In this document: positions 1 through 9,027 of the stretch, one piece after another
Layout of the letters: every line of letters starts with the position of its first letter
How positions within the stretch are numbered: position 1 is the first letter of the stretch
Source: Mycobacterium xenopi
GTDB lineage: Bacteria > Actinomycetota > Actinomycetes > Mycobacteriales > Mycobacteriaceae
Direction of reading: 5' to 3'
Length of the DNA: 64,000 nucleotides
Assembly: GCF_009936235.1 (NCBI RefSeq)
Contig: NZ_AP022314.1
Location: 3,720,001 to 3,784,000, forward strand
Notes under the pieces: generated by a model
What the model saw: only the letters and a program-made list of their open reading frames with translations
Told to the model about the DNA's origin: nothing
Database searches by the model: none
Program-made: the position numbers and the translations under genes

Positions 1-10
1 AGTCGCTCAC
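1..10 (-). CDS. rshA: RshA anti-sigma factor, first codons only
   Basis: Only the start of this gene is inside the window. On the minus strand a GTG at 10-8 overlaps the TGA of sigH (GTGA overlap) and reads V/M-S-D. A strong GAGGAGG ribosome binding site lies 6 bases upstream, inside the end of sigH. In mycobacteria the gene overlapping the 3' end of sigH encodes RshA, the zinc-containing redox-sensitive anti-sigma factor that holds SigH inactive. The identity is inferred from position, since the ZAS zinc motif lies outside the window. Confidence 0.6.
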
Positions 11-675
11 GACGACACCTCCTCAGCTGTCTGATCGCCGCGAATGAACCCGCGCTCCTTGGCCACATTGGCCAGCAGTCCACGCAGCTGACGCCTGCCG
101 CGGTGAAGCCGCGACATCACCGTGCCGATCGGCGTATCCATGATCTCGGCGATCTCCTTGTACGGGAAGCCCTCGACGTCGGCCAGGTACACCGCCATCC
201 GGAATTCTTCAGGCAACGCCTGCAGCGCTTCCTTGATCTCGGTGTCGGGGAGCGCCTCGAGAGCTTCGACCTCCGCTGAGCGCAGGCCAGTCGAGGAGTG
301 CTCGGCGTTGGCGGCAAGTTGCCAGTCGGTGATCTCCTCGGTCGGGTACTGCGAGGGCTGCCGCTGCTTCCTGCGGTAGTTGTTGATGTAGGTGTTTGTC
401 AGGATGCGGTAAAGCCAGGCCTTGAGATTCGTGCCCTCGCGGAACGACCGGAATCCGGCGTAAGCCTTGACCATGGTCTCCTGAAGCAGATCCTCAGCAT
501 CGGCCGGATTGCGGGTCAGGCGTAATGCACCGCCGTAGAGCTGGTCCAGCAAGGGAATCGCGTCGCGTTCAAAACGCGCCGTCAACTCGTCGTCTGTTTC
601 ATCGGATCGGGCCGGCGCAGTGGATCTGCCGGCCTCCGCGATGTCTTGCCCGGTCGTGTCGTCGCTGTCGGCCAT
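7..675 (-). CDS. sigH: ECF RNA polymerase sigma factor SigH
   Basis: Stress-response extracytoplasmic-function sigma factor that directs RNA polymerase to heat and thiol-oxidation genes such as thioredoxin and clpB. The 222-residue product has a sigma-2 region (DAEDLLQETMVKAYAGF through LKAWLYRIL) and a sigma-4 helix-turn-helix (GFPYKEIAEIMDTPIGTVMSRL). The reading frame is open further upstream to 792, but I chose the ATG at 675 because it begins M-A-D, as M. tuberculosis SigH does, and the extra 39 residues do not look like the family. The stop overlaps the rshA start, so the sigma and anti-sigma factors are translationally coupled. SigH normally autoregulates, but I found no convincing GGAA/GTT promoter. 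Confidence 0.93.
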   Translation of the reverse strand: MADSDDTTGQDIAEAGRSTAPARSDETDDELTARFERDAIPLLDQLYGGALRLTRNPADAEDLLQETMVKAYAGFRSFREGTNLKAWLYRILTNTYINNYRRKQRQPSQYPTEEITDWQLAANAEHSSTGLRSAEVEALEALPDTEIKEALQALPEEFRMAVYLADVEGFPYKEIAEIMDTPIGTVMSRLHRGRRQLRGLLANVAKERGFIRGDQTAEEVSS

Positions 676-992
676 CTTCGTTAGCACAGTCCCTTCTGCC
701 GCGGTGCCGCCGAAGAGCCCCCACAGCGACACCTGACGCTCGAGGCAGCGAGCCGACTGCTCGTTTTCCAGCAGGCTCATCGCTGCTGACACCCGACGCC
801 CCTCCCCAATCTAGAGGTTGTGACCGACAGATTGTTCTCCGCGGATCGCCCGCCACCGCGAGCTGCGCCGCAGATGAACCGCATGAGTCAACAGCATTAA
901 GCATTCCGCTATTTCCGGTGTCGTATTTGGCGATAAACACGCAAATCCCGACCGCTGGTCGAAGCCGATCCGCGTGGCGTTAGTGTGACGCC
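676..992. other. Intergenic region between sigH and the SDR gene
   Basis: 317 bases separate the divergent sigH and SDR genes. An open extension of the sigH frame fills 676-792. The rest should hold both promoters. On the minus strand a GGAAAT near 912 is followed about 18 bases later by GTTGAC, which only loosely fits a SigH-type GGAA/GTT pair. On the plus strand a TAGTGT -10 lies just before the SDR start. I see no RNA gene or repeat. Confidence 0.4.
981..986 (+). promoter_or_regulatory. Probable leaderless -10 element (TAGTGT) of the SDR gene
   Basis: TAGTGT fits TANNNT and lies 6 bases before the ATG at 993, so transcription would start at or next to the start codon. There is no Shine-Dalgarno sequence, which agrees with a leaderless mRNA, common in mycobacteria. 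Confidence 0.4.
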
Positions 993-1841
<849 letters not shown>

Positions 1842-1846
1842 GAGGT

Positions 1847-2605
1847 CTACAGCAGGGTTGGCTGTTCGGGTTGCGGCTCGACCGGCTCGATCAGGTCAGG
1901 TCCGTTGTTGCGGACATTGTTGACCAACGTCGATATCTGGCGCATACGGATACCACGCACGTCCGGCGGACGCGTCAACAGTTGCGGGTCCGGCGGGGCG
2001 TCAGGATCCAGCCAACGGTCCCAGTCGCGTTCGGGCACCACCAGCGGCATGCGGTCGTGGATCTCGGCGAGTTCGCCGACCGCATCGGTGGTGATGATCG
2101 TACAGGTCAGCAGCGGTGACCCGTCCTTTTGCGGCTTCCACACCGACCACAGGCCGGCCATGAACAGCGGCTCCCCATCCTCGCGGTAGATGTAATACGG
2201 CGTTTTGCGGGCCTTTTTGCTCGAGTCACGGCTCACGCGCCATTCGTAAAAGCCGTCCATGGGGACCAGGCAGCGCTTGGATTTCACGGCACCGCGAAAC
2301 GCCGGTGAGGTGGTGACCTTGTCGGCGCGGGCGTTGATCAGCTGCGGGCCCTTGGATTCGGGCGCGCCGTCGGGTCCGGGCTTGACCCACGGCGGGATCA
2401 GCCCCCACCGCATCAGCCGTACCCGCCGGGTGGGTTCGTCGTCGGGTTCGTCGTGACGACGCACGACGGTCGCGATCGTCGCGGTCGGCGCCACATTGTA
2501 GTTCGGCGCGGCGCGGGCGTCCTGAGACCCGGTGGCCTCGTCGATCGCCTTGATCTTCTCAGCAAGCTTTGCCGGGTCGGTGGTCACCGCGAATCGTCCG
2601 CACAT
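1847..2605 (-). CDS. SRAP/HMCES (YedK-type) abasic-site shield protein
   Basis: Homologue of Rv3226c and of E. coli YedK and human HMCES, which form a covalent thiazolidine link through Cys2 to abasic sites in single-stranded DNA and protect them. An ATG at 2614 is open, but the ATG at 2605 gives M-C-G-R-F, placing the essential cysteine at position 2, so it is the real start. The other expected active-site residues are seen: Asn in LINARADKV, Glu in GFYEW and His in IHDRMPLVV. Length is 252 residues. It is divergent from aroA with a 58-base gap. Confidence 0.9.
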   Translation of the reverse strand: MCGRFAVTTDPAKLAEKIKAIDEATGSQDARAAPNYNVAPTATIATVVRRHDEPDDEPTRRVRLMRWGLIPPWVKPGPDGAPESKGPQLINARADKVTTSPAFRGAVKSKRCLVPMDGFYEWRVSRDSSKKARKTPYYIYREDGEPLFMAGLWSVWKPQKDGSPLLTCTIITTDAVGELAEIHDRMPLVVPERDWDRWLDPDAPPDPQLLTRPPDVRGIRMRQISTLVNNVRNNGPDLIEPVEPQPEQPTLL

Positions 2606-2663
2606 GGCTTCCATACTGCCTGGCTAGTGCCCAGCGCTGCCGTCGAGAAGCCATGATGGACCT

Positions 2664-3962
2664 GTGACCACCCAGCTATGGACGGCGCCGTATACACCCA
2701 CACCGGTGTATGCGACCGTGACCGTGCCGGGCTCGAAATCGCAGACCAACCGCGCCTTGGTGCTTTCGGCGCTGGCCGCTGCGACCGGTCAGGGCATTTC
2801 GACCATCCGGGGAGCGCTGCGCAGCCGCGACACCGACCTGATGATCGGCGCGCTGACCACACTCGGCCTGCACGTCGACGGGCCCGCCGCCACGCTGACC
2901 GTCAGTGGCCGGCTTTCCCCGGTGCCGAATGCCCAGGTCGATTGCGGCCTGGCCGGTACAGTGCTGCGGTTTGTGCCGCCGCTGGCCGCGCTGAGCGAAG
3001 CGACGGTCACATTCGACGGCGACGAGCAAGCCCGGGCGCGACCCATCGCACCCCTGCTGGACGCGCTGCGGAGCTTGGGTGTCGGCGTCGACGGCACGGG
3101 CTTGCCGTTTCGAGTGCGGGGCACGGGATCGGTCGCTGGCGGCACGGTGTCGATCGATGCCTCGGCGTCGTCGCAGTTCGTTTCGGGGCTGCTGCTGTGC
3201 GCGGCCGCGTTCACCGAAGGGCTCACTGTGCAGCACACCGGTCCGACGCTGCCGTCCTCGCCGCACATTGCCATGACGGTGGCGATGCTGCGGCAGGCCG
3301 GAGTCGACGTCGACGATTCAATGCCGAACCGATGGCAGGTGCGGCGCGGACGGGTGGCAGCCCGCTGCTGGGACGTCGAACCAGACCTGTCCAACGCTTT
3401 TCCGTTCCTCGCCGCGGCCATAGTGACCGGCGGCACGGTGCGAATCACCGGCTGGCCGGCCGCCAGCATCCAGCCGGCCGACATCATCTTGGACATCCTG
3501 CGGCACCTGAATGCCATTGCCACCCAAACTGCTTCGTATCTCGAGGTGCGCGGGCCGCGGGTATACGGCGGCTTCGACGTTGACCTTCGAGACGTTGGTG
3601 AGTTGACACCGGTGGTAGCGGTGCTCGCGGCGCTGGCCGCACCAGGGTCGGTGTCCAGGCTGAGCGGCATCGCACACTTGCGCGGCCACGAGACCGACCG
3701 GCTCGCGGCGCTGAGCACCGAAATCAACCGCCTGGGCGGAAATTGCCGACAAACGCCTCACGGTCTGGTGATCACCGCGACCCCGCTGCGGCCAGGTATC
3801 TGGCGCTCGTATGCCGACCACCGGATGGCGACGGCGGGCGCGATCGTGGGTCTGCGGGTGGCCGGAGTCGAGGTGGACGACATCGCCACCACAGCCAAGA
3901 CATTGCCGGACTTTCCGCGGCTGTGGGCCGACATGCTGGCCGATCAGGGGTCTGGCGCTTGA
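2664..3962 (+). CDS. aroA: 3-phosphoshikimate 1-carboxyvinyltransferase (EPSP synthase)
   Basis: Transfers enolpyruvate from phosphoenolpyruvate to shikimate-3-phosphate in cytosolic aromatic amino-acid and chorismate synthesis. The 432-residue protein has the PEP/S3P binding loop GSKSQTNR at residues 23-30 (Lys25), a LAGT-x3-F motif, the RGHETDRL segment and DHRMA near the C-terminus, all diagnostic of EPSP synthase. The start is a GTG at 2664. The stop overlaps the TTG start of rsgA, so the two are probably co-translated, as in H37Rv (Rv3227-Rv3228). Confidence 0.96.
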   Translation: MTTQLWTAPYTPTPVYATVTVPGSKSQTNRALVLSALAAATGQGISTIRGALRSRDTDLMIGALTTLGLHVDGPAATLTVSGRLSPVPNAQVDCGLAGTVLRFVPPLAALSEATVTFDGDEQARARPIAPLLDALRSLGVGVDGTGLPFRVRGTGSVAGGTVSIDASASSQFVSGLLLCAAAFTEGLTVQHTGPTLPSSPHIAMTVAMLRQAGVDVDDSMPNRWQVRRGRVAARCWDVEPDLSNAFPFLAAAIVTGGTVRITGWPAASIQPADIILDILRHLNAIATQTASYLEVRGPRVYGGFDVDLRDVGELTPVVAVLAALAAPGSVSRLSGIAHLRGHETDRLAALSTEINRLGGNCRQTPHGLVITATPLRPGIWRSYADHRMATAGAIVGLRVAGVEVDDIATTAKTLPDFPRLWADMLADQGSGA

Positions 3963-4933
3963 GGCCAGGGGACTTCGACGAGTCCGACGTCAAGGTCCGC
4001 TCCGGACGGGGCTCGCGGCCGCGCACCAAAATACGCCCGGAGCACGCCGACGCACGGCAGGCCATGGTGGTCAGCGTCGACCGCGGCCGCTGGCGATGTG
4101 TGCTCAACGGTGACCCAGAACGTCGGGTCACCGCCATGCGGGCCCGGGAACTGGGCCGCACCCCGATCGTGGTGGGCGACGACGTCGACGTGGTCGGTGA
4201 TCTGTCCGGGCGCCCGGACACCCTGGCACGCATCGTCCGCCGCAGACCACGCCGAACTGTGTTGCGGCGCACGGCCGATGACACCGATCCGACCGAGCGG
4301 GTGGTCGTCGCCAACGCCGACCAGTTAATGATCGTGGTGTCGTTGGCTGACCCGCCGCCGCGGACCGGCCTGGTTGACCGGGGCCTCATCGCCGCCTACG
4401 CCGGCGGACTCACGCCGATCCTGTGCCTGACCAAAACCGACCTCGCGCCCCCCGAGCCGTTCGCCGAGCAATTCGCCGACCTCGAGCTGACCGTGGTCGC
4501 CGCTGGCCGCGACGATCCGCTGGATGCGACGCTGGATCTGCTTGCCGGAAAGCTCACCGTGCTGCTCGGCCATTCCGGAGTTGGCAAGTCGACTTTAGTC
4601 AATCGCCTTGTGCCAGAAGCGAATCGGGCCGTCGCCGAGGTAACTCACATCGGCAAGGGTCGGCACACCTCGACGCAGTCGGTGGCGCTGCCGTTACCCG
4701 GCGGCGGCTGGGTGATCGATACGCCGGGGATTCGCTCGTTCGGCTTGGCCCACATCGAGCCCGACGACGTGCTGCTGGCGTTTTCCGACCTGGCCGAGAC
4801 GATCCGGGACTGCCCACGCAGCTGCGGGCACATGGGTCCACCCGCCGACCCGGAATGCGCGCTGGACTCCCTGACCGGACCGGCCGCGCGGCGTGTCGCC
4901 GCCGCCCGGCGGCTGCTGGCCGTGCTGCCCTGA
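3959..4933 (+). CDS. rsgA: Ribosome small-subunit-dependent GTPase RsgA
   Basis: Circularly permuted GTPase acting late in 30S ribosome maturation. The motifs occur in the permuted order G4 (LTKTD), G1 (GHSGVGKST), G3 (DTPG), followed by a zinc knuckle CPRSCGH...PEC. An open frame extends upstream inside aroA, but that part is unlike the family. The TTG at 3959 overlaps the aroA TGA (TTGA), gives a product of 324 residues beginning L/M-R-P-G-D and matches the usual length of about 330. No other start fits between the two genes. Confidence 0.9.
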   Translation: MRPGDFDESDVKVRSGRGSRPRTKIRPEHADARQAMVVSVDRGRWRCVLNGDPERRVTAMRARELGRTPIVVGDDVDVVGDLSGRPDTLARIVRRRPRRTVLRRTADDTDPTERVVVANADQLMIVVSLADPPPRTGLVDRGLIAAYAGGLTPILCLTKTDLAPPEPFAEQFADLELTVVAAGRDDPLDATLDLLAGKLTVLLGHSGVGKSTLVNRLVPEANRAVAEVTHIGKGRHTSTQSVALPLPGGGWVIDTPGIRSFGLAHIEPDDVLLAFSDLAETIRDCPRSCGHMGPPADPECALDSLTGPAARRVAAARRLLAVLP

Positions 4934-4973
4934 GAAACCGCGGACAACCGCGTCCGCTCGCGCAGCACTACGG

Positions 4974-6254
4974 TCAGGCCGCCAGCTCGTCACGCTCGTC
5001 CGTCGCCGGGTTGCCGCGCTTCTTGCGCCGCCAACCCCGCACGGTCGCGATCGCGGTCTTCAGCCCGCGCCGGCGCCCAGTGGTGGGGTCGATGCCGCCG
5101 AAGCCCTTGAGACCGGCGAACATCCGCTCGCTACGGGTCTCCGGGGCGTCGTCGGCGGTGTCGCGCAGGTAGCGGTCGGGCAGCGACAGCTTGGCGATGG
5201 TCCGCCACGCCTTGGCGTATTGCAGCAGGAATGGGCCCGTCGTGTACGGCAGGTCGTATTTGTCGCAGACCTCGCGCACCCGCAGCGAAATCTCGGCGAG
5301 CCGGTTGCTGGGCAGGTCCGGATACAGGTGGTGCTCGATCTGGTGGCACAGGTTGCCGCTCATGAATCGCATCACGGGTCCGGCGTTGAAGTTGGCGCTA
5401 CCCAGCAGCTGGCGCAGATACCACTGGCCCTTGGATTCGCCGACCATGTCGGTCTTGGTGAATTTCTCGGCCCCGTCGGGGAAATGCCCGCAGAAGATCA
5501 CCGCGTTGGACCACAGGTTGCGGATCACGTTGGCGGTTGCGTTGGCTTTCAGCGTGGACATATATGTCGCGCCGGGCGACAGCGAGGTCAGCGCCGGGAA
5601 CGCGACATAGTCCTTAACGAGCTGTCGAGCCGCTTTGCGCCCGAATTCACGTATCCGGCGCCGCGTCTCTTCCGGGGCTGCGCGACCCTTGAAGATCTTG
5701 CCGATCTCCACGTGCTGCAAGCCGACTCCCCACTCAAAGCCGATCGCCAGAATCGTGTTGAACACCAGGTTGAACAGGTTGTGCCGCTTCCAGCGCTGGT
5801 CTCGGGTGACCCGCAGCATGCCGTAGCCGACGTCGTCGTCCATCCCGAGAATGTTGGCGTACTTGTGGTGTACAAAGTTGTGGTTGTAGCGCCAGTGCTT
5901 GGAGGCGCCCAGGTTGTCCCACTCCCAGGTCGTGGAGTGAATCTCGGGATCGTTCATCCAATCCCACTGGCCGTGCATCACGTTGTGGCCGATCTCCATG
6001 TTCTCGACGATCTTGGCCACGCCCAGCGTCACCGCGCCCGCCCACCACGCCGCGCGTCGCGAGCTTGCCGCCAGCAGCACGCGGCCGGCCACTTCCAGCG
6101 CGCGCTGGGCGGCAATGGTGCGACGGATGTAGCGGGCGTCCCGCTCGCCGCGCGAATCTTCAATGTCAGCGCGGATGGCATCAAGTTCGACGGCCAGGTT
6201 TTCGATATCGGCATCGGTGAGGTGCGCGAATACCTCGATGTCGGTGATGGCCAT
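4974..6254 (-). CDS. desA3: Membrane acyl-CoA (stearoyl-CoA) delta-9 desaturase DesA3
   Basis: Integral membrane di-iron desaturase that makes oleoyl-CoA from stearoyl-CoA, homologous to Rv3229c. The 426-residue protein keeps the three histidine boxes: HNVMH (90-94), HNFVHH (125-130) and HQIEHH in the C-terminal third, with hydrophobic stretches between. It needs electrons from the reductase encoded just upstream (6349-7494), separated by 94 bases. That gap carries a tandem palindromic operator, so it may be transcribed both with the reductase and from its own regulated promoter. The start is the ATG at 6254. Confidence 0.94.
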   Translation of the reverse strand: MAITDIEVFAHLTDADIENLAVELDAIRADIEDSRGERDARYIRRTIAAQRALEVAGRVLLAASSRRAAWWAGAVTLGVAKIVENMEIGHNVMHGQWDWMNDPEIHSTTWEWDNLGASKHWRYNHNFVHHKYANILGMDDDVGYGMLRVTRDQRWKRHNLFNLVFNTILAIGFEWGVGLQHVEIGKIFKGRAAPEETRRRIREFGRKAARQLVKDYVAFPALTSLSPGATYMSTLKANATANVIRNLWSNAVIFCGHFPDGAEKFTKTDMVGESKGQWYLRQLLGSANFNAGPVMRFMSGNLCHQIEHHLYPDLPSNRLAEISLRVREVCDKYDLPYTTGPFLLQYAKAWRTIAKLSLPDRYLRDTADDAPETRSERMFAGLKGFGGIDPTTGRRRGLKTAIATVRGWRRKKRGNPATDERDELAA

Positions 6255-6289
6255 GCCCCGCCTTTCTGCAAAAGTCGTGCCAGCGTTGA

Positions 6290-6320
6290 CCTACGCTATC
6301 GTAGGCTACGAAACCGTAGG
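6290..6320. promoter_or_regulatory. Tandem palindromic operator upstream of desA3
   Basis: Two adjacent inverted repeats: CCTACG-ctat-CGTAGG (6290-6305, perfect) and CTACG-aaac-CGTAG (6306-6319). Their centres are 15 bases apart, and the pair lies 36-66 bases upstream of the desA3 ATG. The same motif, with the same 15-base spacing, occurs upstream of the partner reductase gene. This is typical of a TetR-family repressor site. The regulator is unknown from this window; a lipid-sensing TetR such as MadR would be a reasonable guess. Confidence 0.65.
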
Positions 6321-6348
6321 TTACCAACGAGTAGCGCCTGAGAATCGG

Positions 6349-7494
6349 TTAAATATCGAGCACGCAGTCGCCGGAGGCGGCCGAAACGCAGGTCTGAATC
6401 CGGGTGCCGGGCTCGTGTTCAACACCGGTTCGCAGGTCGCGGACATGGCCGTCGACCAGTGGTACGACGCACGACCGGCAGATGCCCATCCGGCAGCCGA
6501 ACGGCATCCGCACCCCCGCCTGCTCTCCAGCGTCCATCAACGAGGTCGCCGCGTCCGCCACCGCGGTCCGACCGCTGCGCGCAAACGTGACGGTCCCGCC
6601 GGCTCCCGCGGGGGCGGCCCGAGACACCGCGAAGCGTTCCAGGTGCAGCCGCTCGCCGATACCCGCCGCCGACCACGCCTTCTCGGCCGCGGTGAGCATG
6701 CCTTCGGGCCCGCATGCCCACGTCTGCCGCTCCCGCCAGTCGGGCACCTCGTCGTCGAGGCGAGCAAGGTCGAGCCGGCCCTGGGTGCGCGTCGCCCGCA
6801 ACCGCAGGTGGTAACCGTCGTGTTGGCGTTCCAGCTCGGCCAGTTCCGCCGCGAACATCACCTCCGCTGCCGTGGGTGCTGAATGCAGGTGCATGACGTC
6901 GGTGACCTGGTTGCGCCGAACCAGCGTGCGCAGCATCGACATCACCGGCGTGATCCCGGTGCCCGCGGTCAAAAACAGGATCGCAGGCGGCGCGGGGTCG
7001 GGGAGCACGAAATTTCCCTGCGGCTCGGCCAATCGCACGATCGTGCCGGGCCTGACGCCCTCAACCAGGTGGGTGGACAGGAAGCCCTCGGGCATCGCTT
7101 TGACGGTGATCGTCACCGTGCGCGACGCCGTGACCGGGCTTGATGTCAGCGAGTACGACCGCCACCGCCATCGCCCGTCCACGAGCAGTCCGATGCCGAT
7201 GTACTGACCGGGCTGATAGTCGAAGCGAAAACCCCAACCTGGTTTGATGACCAGCGTTGCGGAGTCGCGTGTTTCGCGGCGAACCTTCACGACCCGCCCT
7301 CGCAACTCCCGTGCCGACCACAGCGGATTGGCCAGTTGCAAATAGTCGTCGGGCAACAGCGGCGTCGTGATGCGGGTGGCGATTCGGCGCAGCAGGTTCC
7401 AGCCCGGATGTTTGTCGGCGCCGACAATGGTCGGCTCCTGGGTGTCGACGACGTCGGCGGTGATCTTTGCGTACTTCTTGCTCGTTGGTTCCAT
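6349..7494 (-). CDS. Ferredoxin-NAD(P)H reductase, electron partner of DesA3 (Rv3230c-like)
   Basis: Flavin and 2Fe-2S oxidoreductase that passes NADPH electrons to the DesA3 desaturase. The order is a FAD-binding barrel (RSYSLTSSP), an NAD-binding domain (FLTAGTGITPVMSML) and a C-terminal plant-type ferredoxin domain with cysteines in FGCRMGICRSC and QTC. I chose the ATG at 7494 because AGGAG lies 8 bases upstream; the open GTG at 7512 lies before that site. The product is 381 residues. It is upstream of desA3 on the same strand, and its own promoter region repeats the desA3 operator. Confidence 0.92.
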   Translation of the reverse strand: MEPTSKKYAKITADVVDTQEPTIVGADKHPGWNLLRRIATRITTPLLPDDYLQLANPLWSARELRGRVVKVRRETRDSATLVIKPGWGFRFDYQPGQYIGIGLLVDGRWRWRSYSLTSSPVTASRTVTITVKAMPEGFLSTHLVEGVRPGTIVRLAEPQGNFVLPDPAPPAILFLTAGTGITPVMSMLRTLVRRNQVTDVMHLHSAPTAAEVMFAAELAELERQHDGYHLRLRATRTQGRLDLARLDDEVPDWRERQTWACGPEGMLTAAEKAWSAAGIGERLHLERFAVSRAAPAGAGGTVTFARSGRTAVADAATSLMDAGEQAGVRMPFGCRMGICRSCVVPLVDGHVRDLRTGVEHEPGTRIQTCVSAASGDCVLDI

Positions 7495-7547
7495 TAGGAA
7501 GCTCCTGCTCACCGTGCGGTATGCGGCTTCCCGCCCACCCGTTAAAA

Positions 7548-7578
7548 CCTACGGTAGCGTAACCTACGGTGCTGTAGC
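7548..7578. promoter_or_regulatory. Tandem palindromic operator upstream of the DesA3 reductase
   Basis: CCTACG-gtag-CGTAAC (7548-7563) and CCTACG-gtgc-TGTAGC (7563-7578) are two imperfect copies of CCTACG-N4-CGTAGG. The centres are 15 bases apart, as at 6290-6320. They lie 54-84 bases before the reductase ATG. The shared motif implies one repressor controls both the desaturase and its electron donor. Confidence 0.6.
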
Positions 7579-7586
7579 ACGGCGGC

Positions 7587-8099
7587 TCAGAGCAAGTCGA
7601 GCAGGAACGGCAACTCCTGGGTGGCATACCAGGCCAGGTCGTGGTCCTGGGCGTCGCCGACAGCCAGTTCGGCATCCTCGTCGCCGAGGTCGGCCGCGTC
7701 GATGGCTGCGATCGCAGCGGTCACCGCCGCCTCCGCGGCGGCGTTGTCGACGAACACCGCGACGACATCGTCGAGGGCGACCGGCCCGCCAAGCCGCACC
7801 ACGGCGTCGTCGAGATCCGGCCGAAGCGCCACCGCTTCTGCCTCCTCGACCTCGGCGACCACGACCGCGCGCCGCGGCGGCAACTCACCGCAACCCTCGT
7901 CGCCGGTAGCCAGCAGCCGCAGCGACGCCAATGCGGCCTCGCGCAGCGCCACCTCGCCAAGCTCCTCGTCGTCGCCTTCGGCATAGGATTCGCGGAGCGC
8001 CGGGGTCACCGCAAACGCGGTGCCGTTGACGGGCCACAACGAGCCGTCGGCAACCAGTCGCTGCAGCATCGCCAGCGTCGCCGGGACATACAGCCGCAT
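7587..8099 (-). CDS. Conserved hypothetical protein (Rv3231c-like)
   Basis: Soluble acidic protein of 170 residues beginning MRLYVPATLAML, with length and position matching Rv3231c of M. tuberculosis. It is rich in Ala, Glu and Asp and has no membrane segment, cysteine cluster or catalytic motif that I recognise. It ends in FLLDLL. It lies 18 bases downstream of ppk2 on the same strand and probably shares its transcript. Function is unknown; conservation across actinobacteria argues it is real. Confidence 0.8.
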   Translation of the reverse strand: MRLYVPATLAMLQRLVADGSLWPVNGTAFAVTPALRESYAEGDDEELGEVALREAALASLRLLATGDEGCGELPPRRAVVVAEVEEAEAVALRPDLDDAVVRLGGPVALDDVVAVFVDNAAAEAAVTAAIAAIDAADLGDEDAELAVGDAQDHDLAWYATQELPFLLDLL

Positions 8100-8117
8100 C
8101 AGCTGAGGGTAACGGGA

Positions 8118-8999
8118 CTATTCGCGGTCACCGAGCAACGTTGCCACGTAGTCGTCTACGTAGGTCGACAGGTCGCGGGGCGGCCGTTGATAGTTTCCGC
8201 TTACCACCGGGCGCGCCGGAAGCTTGACTTTCGGCTTCGCCACCTCGTGATAGTCGATTGTCGACAGCAGATGCGCCATCATATTGAGCCTCGCATGCTT
8301 TTTGATATCGGATTCCACCACATACCAAGGACTGGCCGGGACGTCGGTGTGCACCATCATCTCGTCTTTGGCGCGTGAATAGTCCTCCCACCGATACACC
8401 GATTCCAAGTCCATCGGACTCAATTTCCATTGCCGCACAGGATCATGCAACCGCTTCTTGAATCGGCGCAGTTGTTCGTCGTCGGAGACCGAAAACCAAT
8501 ATTTGCGCAACAGGATCCCGTCTTCGATGAGCATCTGCTCGAAAATCGGTGTCTGCCGCAAGAACAACGCATGCTCTTTCGGGGTGCAAAAGCCCATGAC
8601 CTTTTCGACGCCGGCGCGGTTGTACCAGGAGCGGTCGAAGAGCACGATCTCTCCCCTGGCGGGCAGGTGGGCGATATATCGCTGGTAATACCACTGTCCT
8701 TGTTCCCGATCGCTCGGCGCCGGCAGCGCGGCGATGCGCGCCACCCGGGGACTCAAGTATTCGGTGATCCGTTTGATCGTACCGCCCTTGCCTGCGGCGT
8801 CGCGACCTTCGAAGATCACCACGATACGCGCGCCGGAATGTCGCACCCACTCCTGCAATTTGACGAATTCCGTTTGCAGCCTGAACATTTCGGCTTCATA
8901 GACCTTGTTGGATATCTTAGGTTGCCGAGCTTTTCCAGACTTGGGCTTTTGTCGCTTTTTCGCCTTTGCCGACGCGCCATTGGCTTGCTGTGTGCTCAC
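8118..8999 (-). CDS. ppk2: Polyphosphate kinase 2
   Basis: Cytosolic PPK2-family kinase that uses polyphosphate to phosphorylate nucleoside diphosphates, chiefly GDP to GTP in mycobacteria (Rv3232c). The 293-residue protein has Walker A (GRDAAGKGG, about residues 65-73), the lid-region arginines and the Walker B segment FDRSWYNRAGVE. The N-terminal 30 residues are a Lys-rich low-complexity tail. Size matches the family's single-domain class. It is upstream of the Rv3231c homologue. Confidence 0.94.
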   Translation of the reverse strand: MSTQQANGASAKAKKRQKPKSGKARQPKISNKVYEAEMFRLQTEFVKLQEWVRHSGARIVVIFEGRDAAGKGGTIKRITEYLSPRVARIAALPAPSDREQGQWYYQRYIAHLPARGEIVLFDRSWYNRAGVEKVMGFCTPKEHALFLRQTPIFEQMLIEDGILLRKYWFSVSDDEQLRRFKKRLHDPVRQWKLSPMDLESVYRWEDYSRAKDEMMVHTDVPASPWYVVESDIKKHARLNMMAHLLSTIDYHEVAKPKVKLPARPVVSGNYQRPPRDLSTYVDDYVATLLGDRE

Positions 9000-9027
9000 C
9001 CCAGCAGATGCTAGGGGTGCGCGCCGA

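Noticed and set aside
676..792. N-terminal extension of SigH by 39 residues
   Set aside because: The extension has no resemblance to SigH proteins, and the ATG at 675 matches the known N-terminus.
4893..6341. Long plus-strand frames antisense to desA3, secA1, sahH and others
   Set aside because: They are typical shadow frames of high-G+C coding DNA with no start signals or family resemblance.
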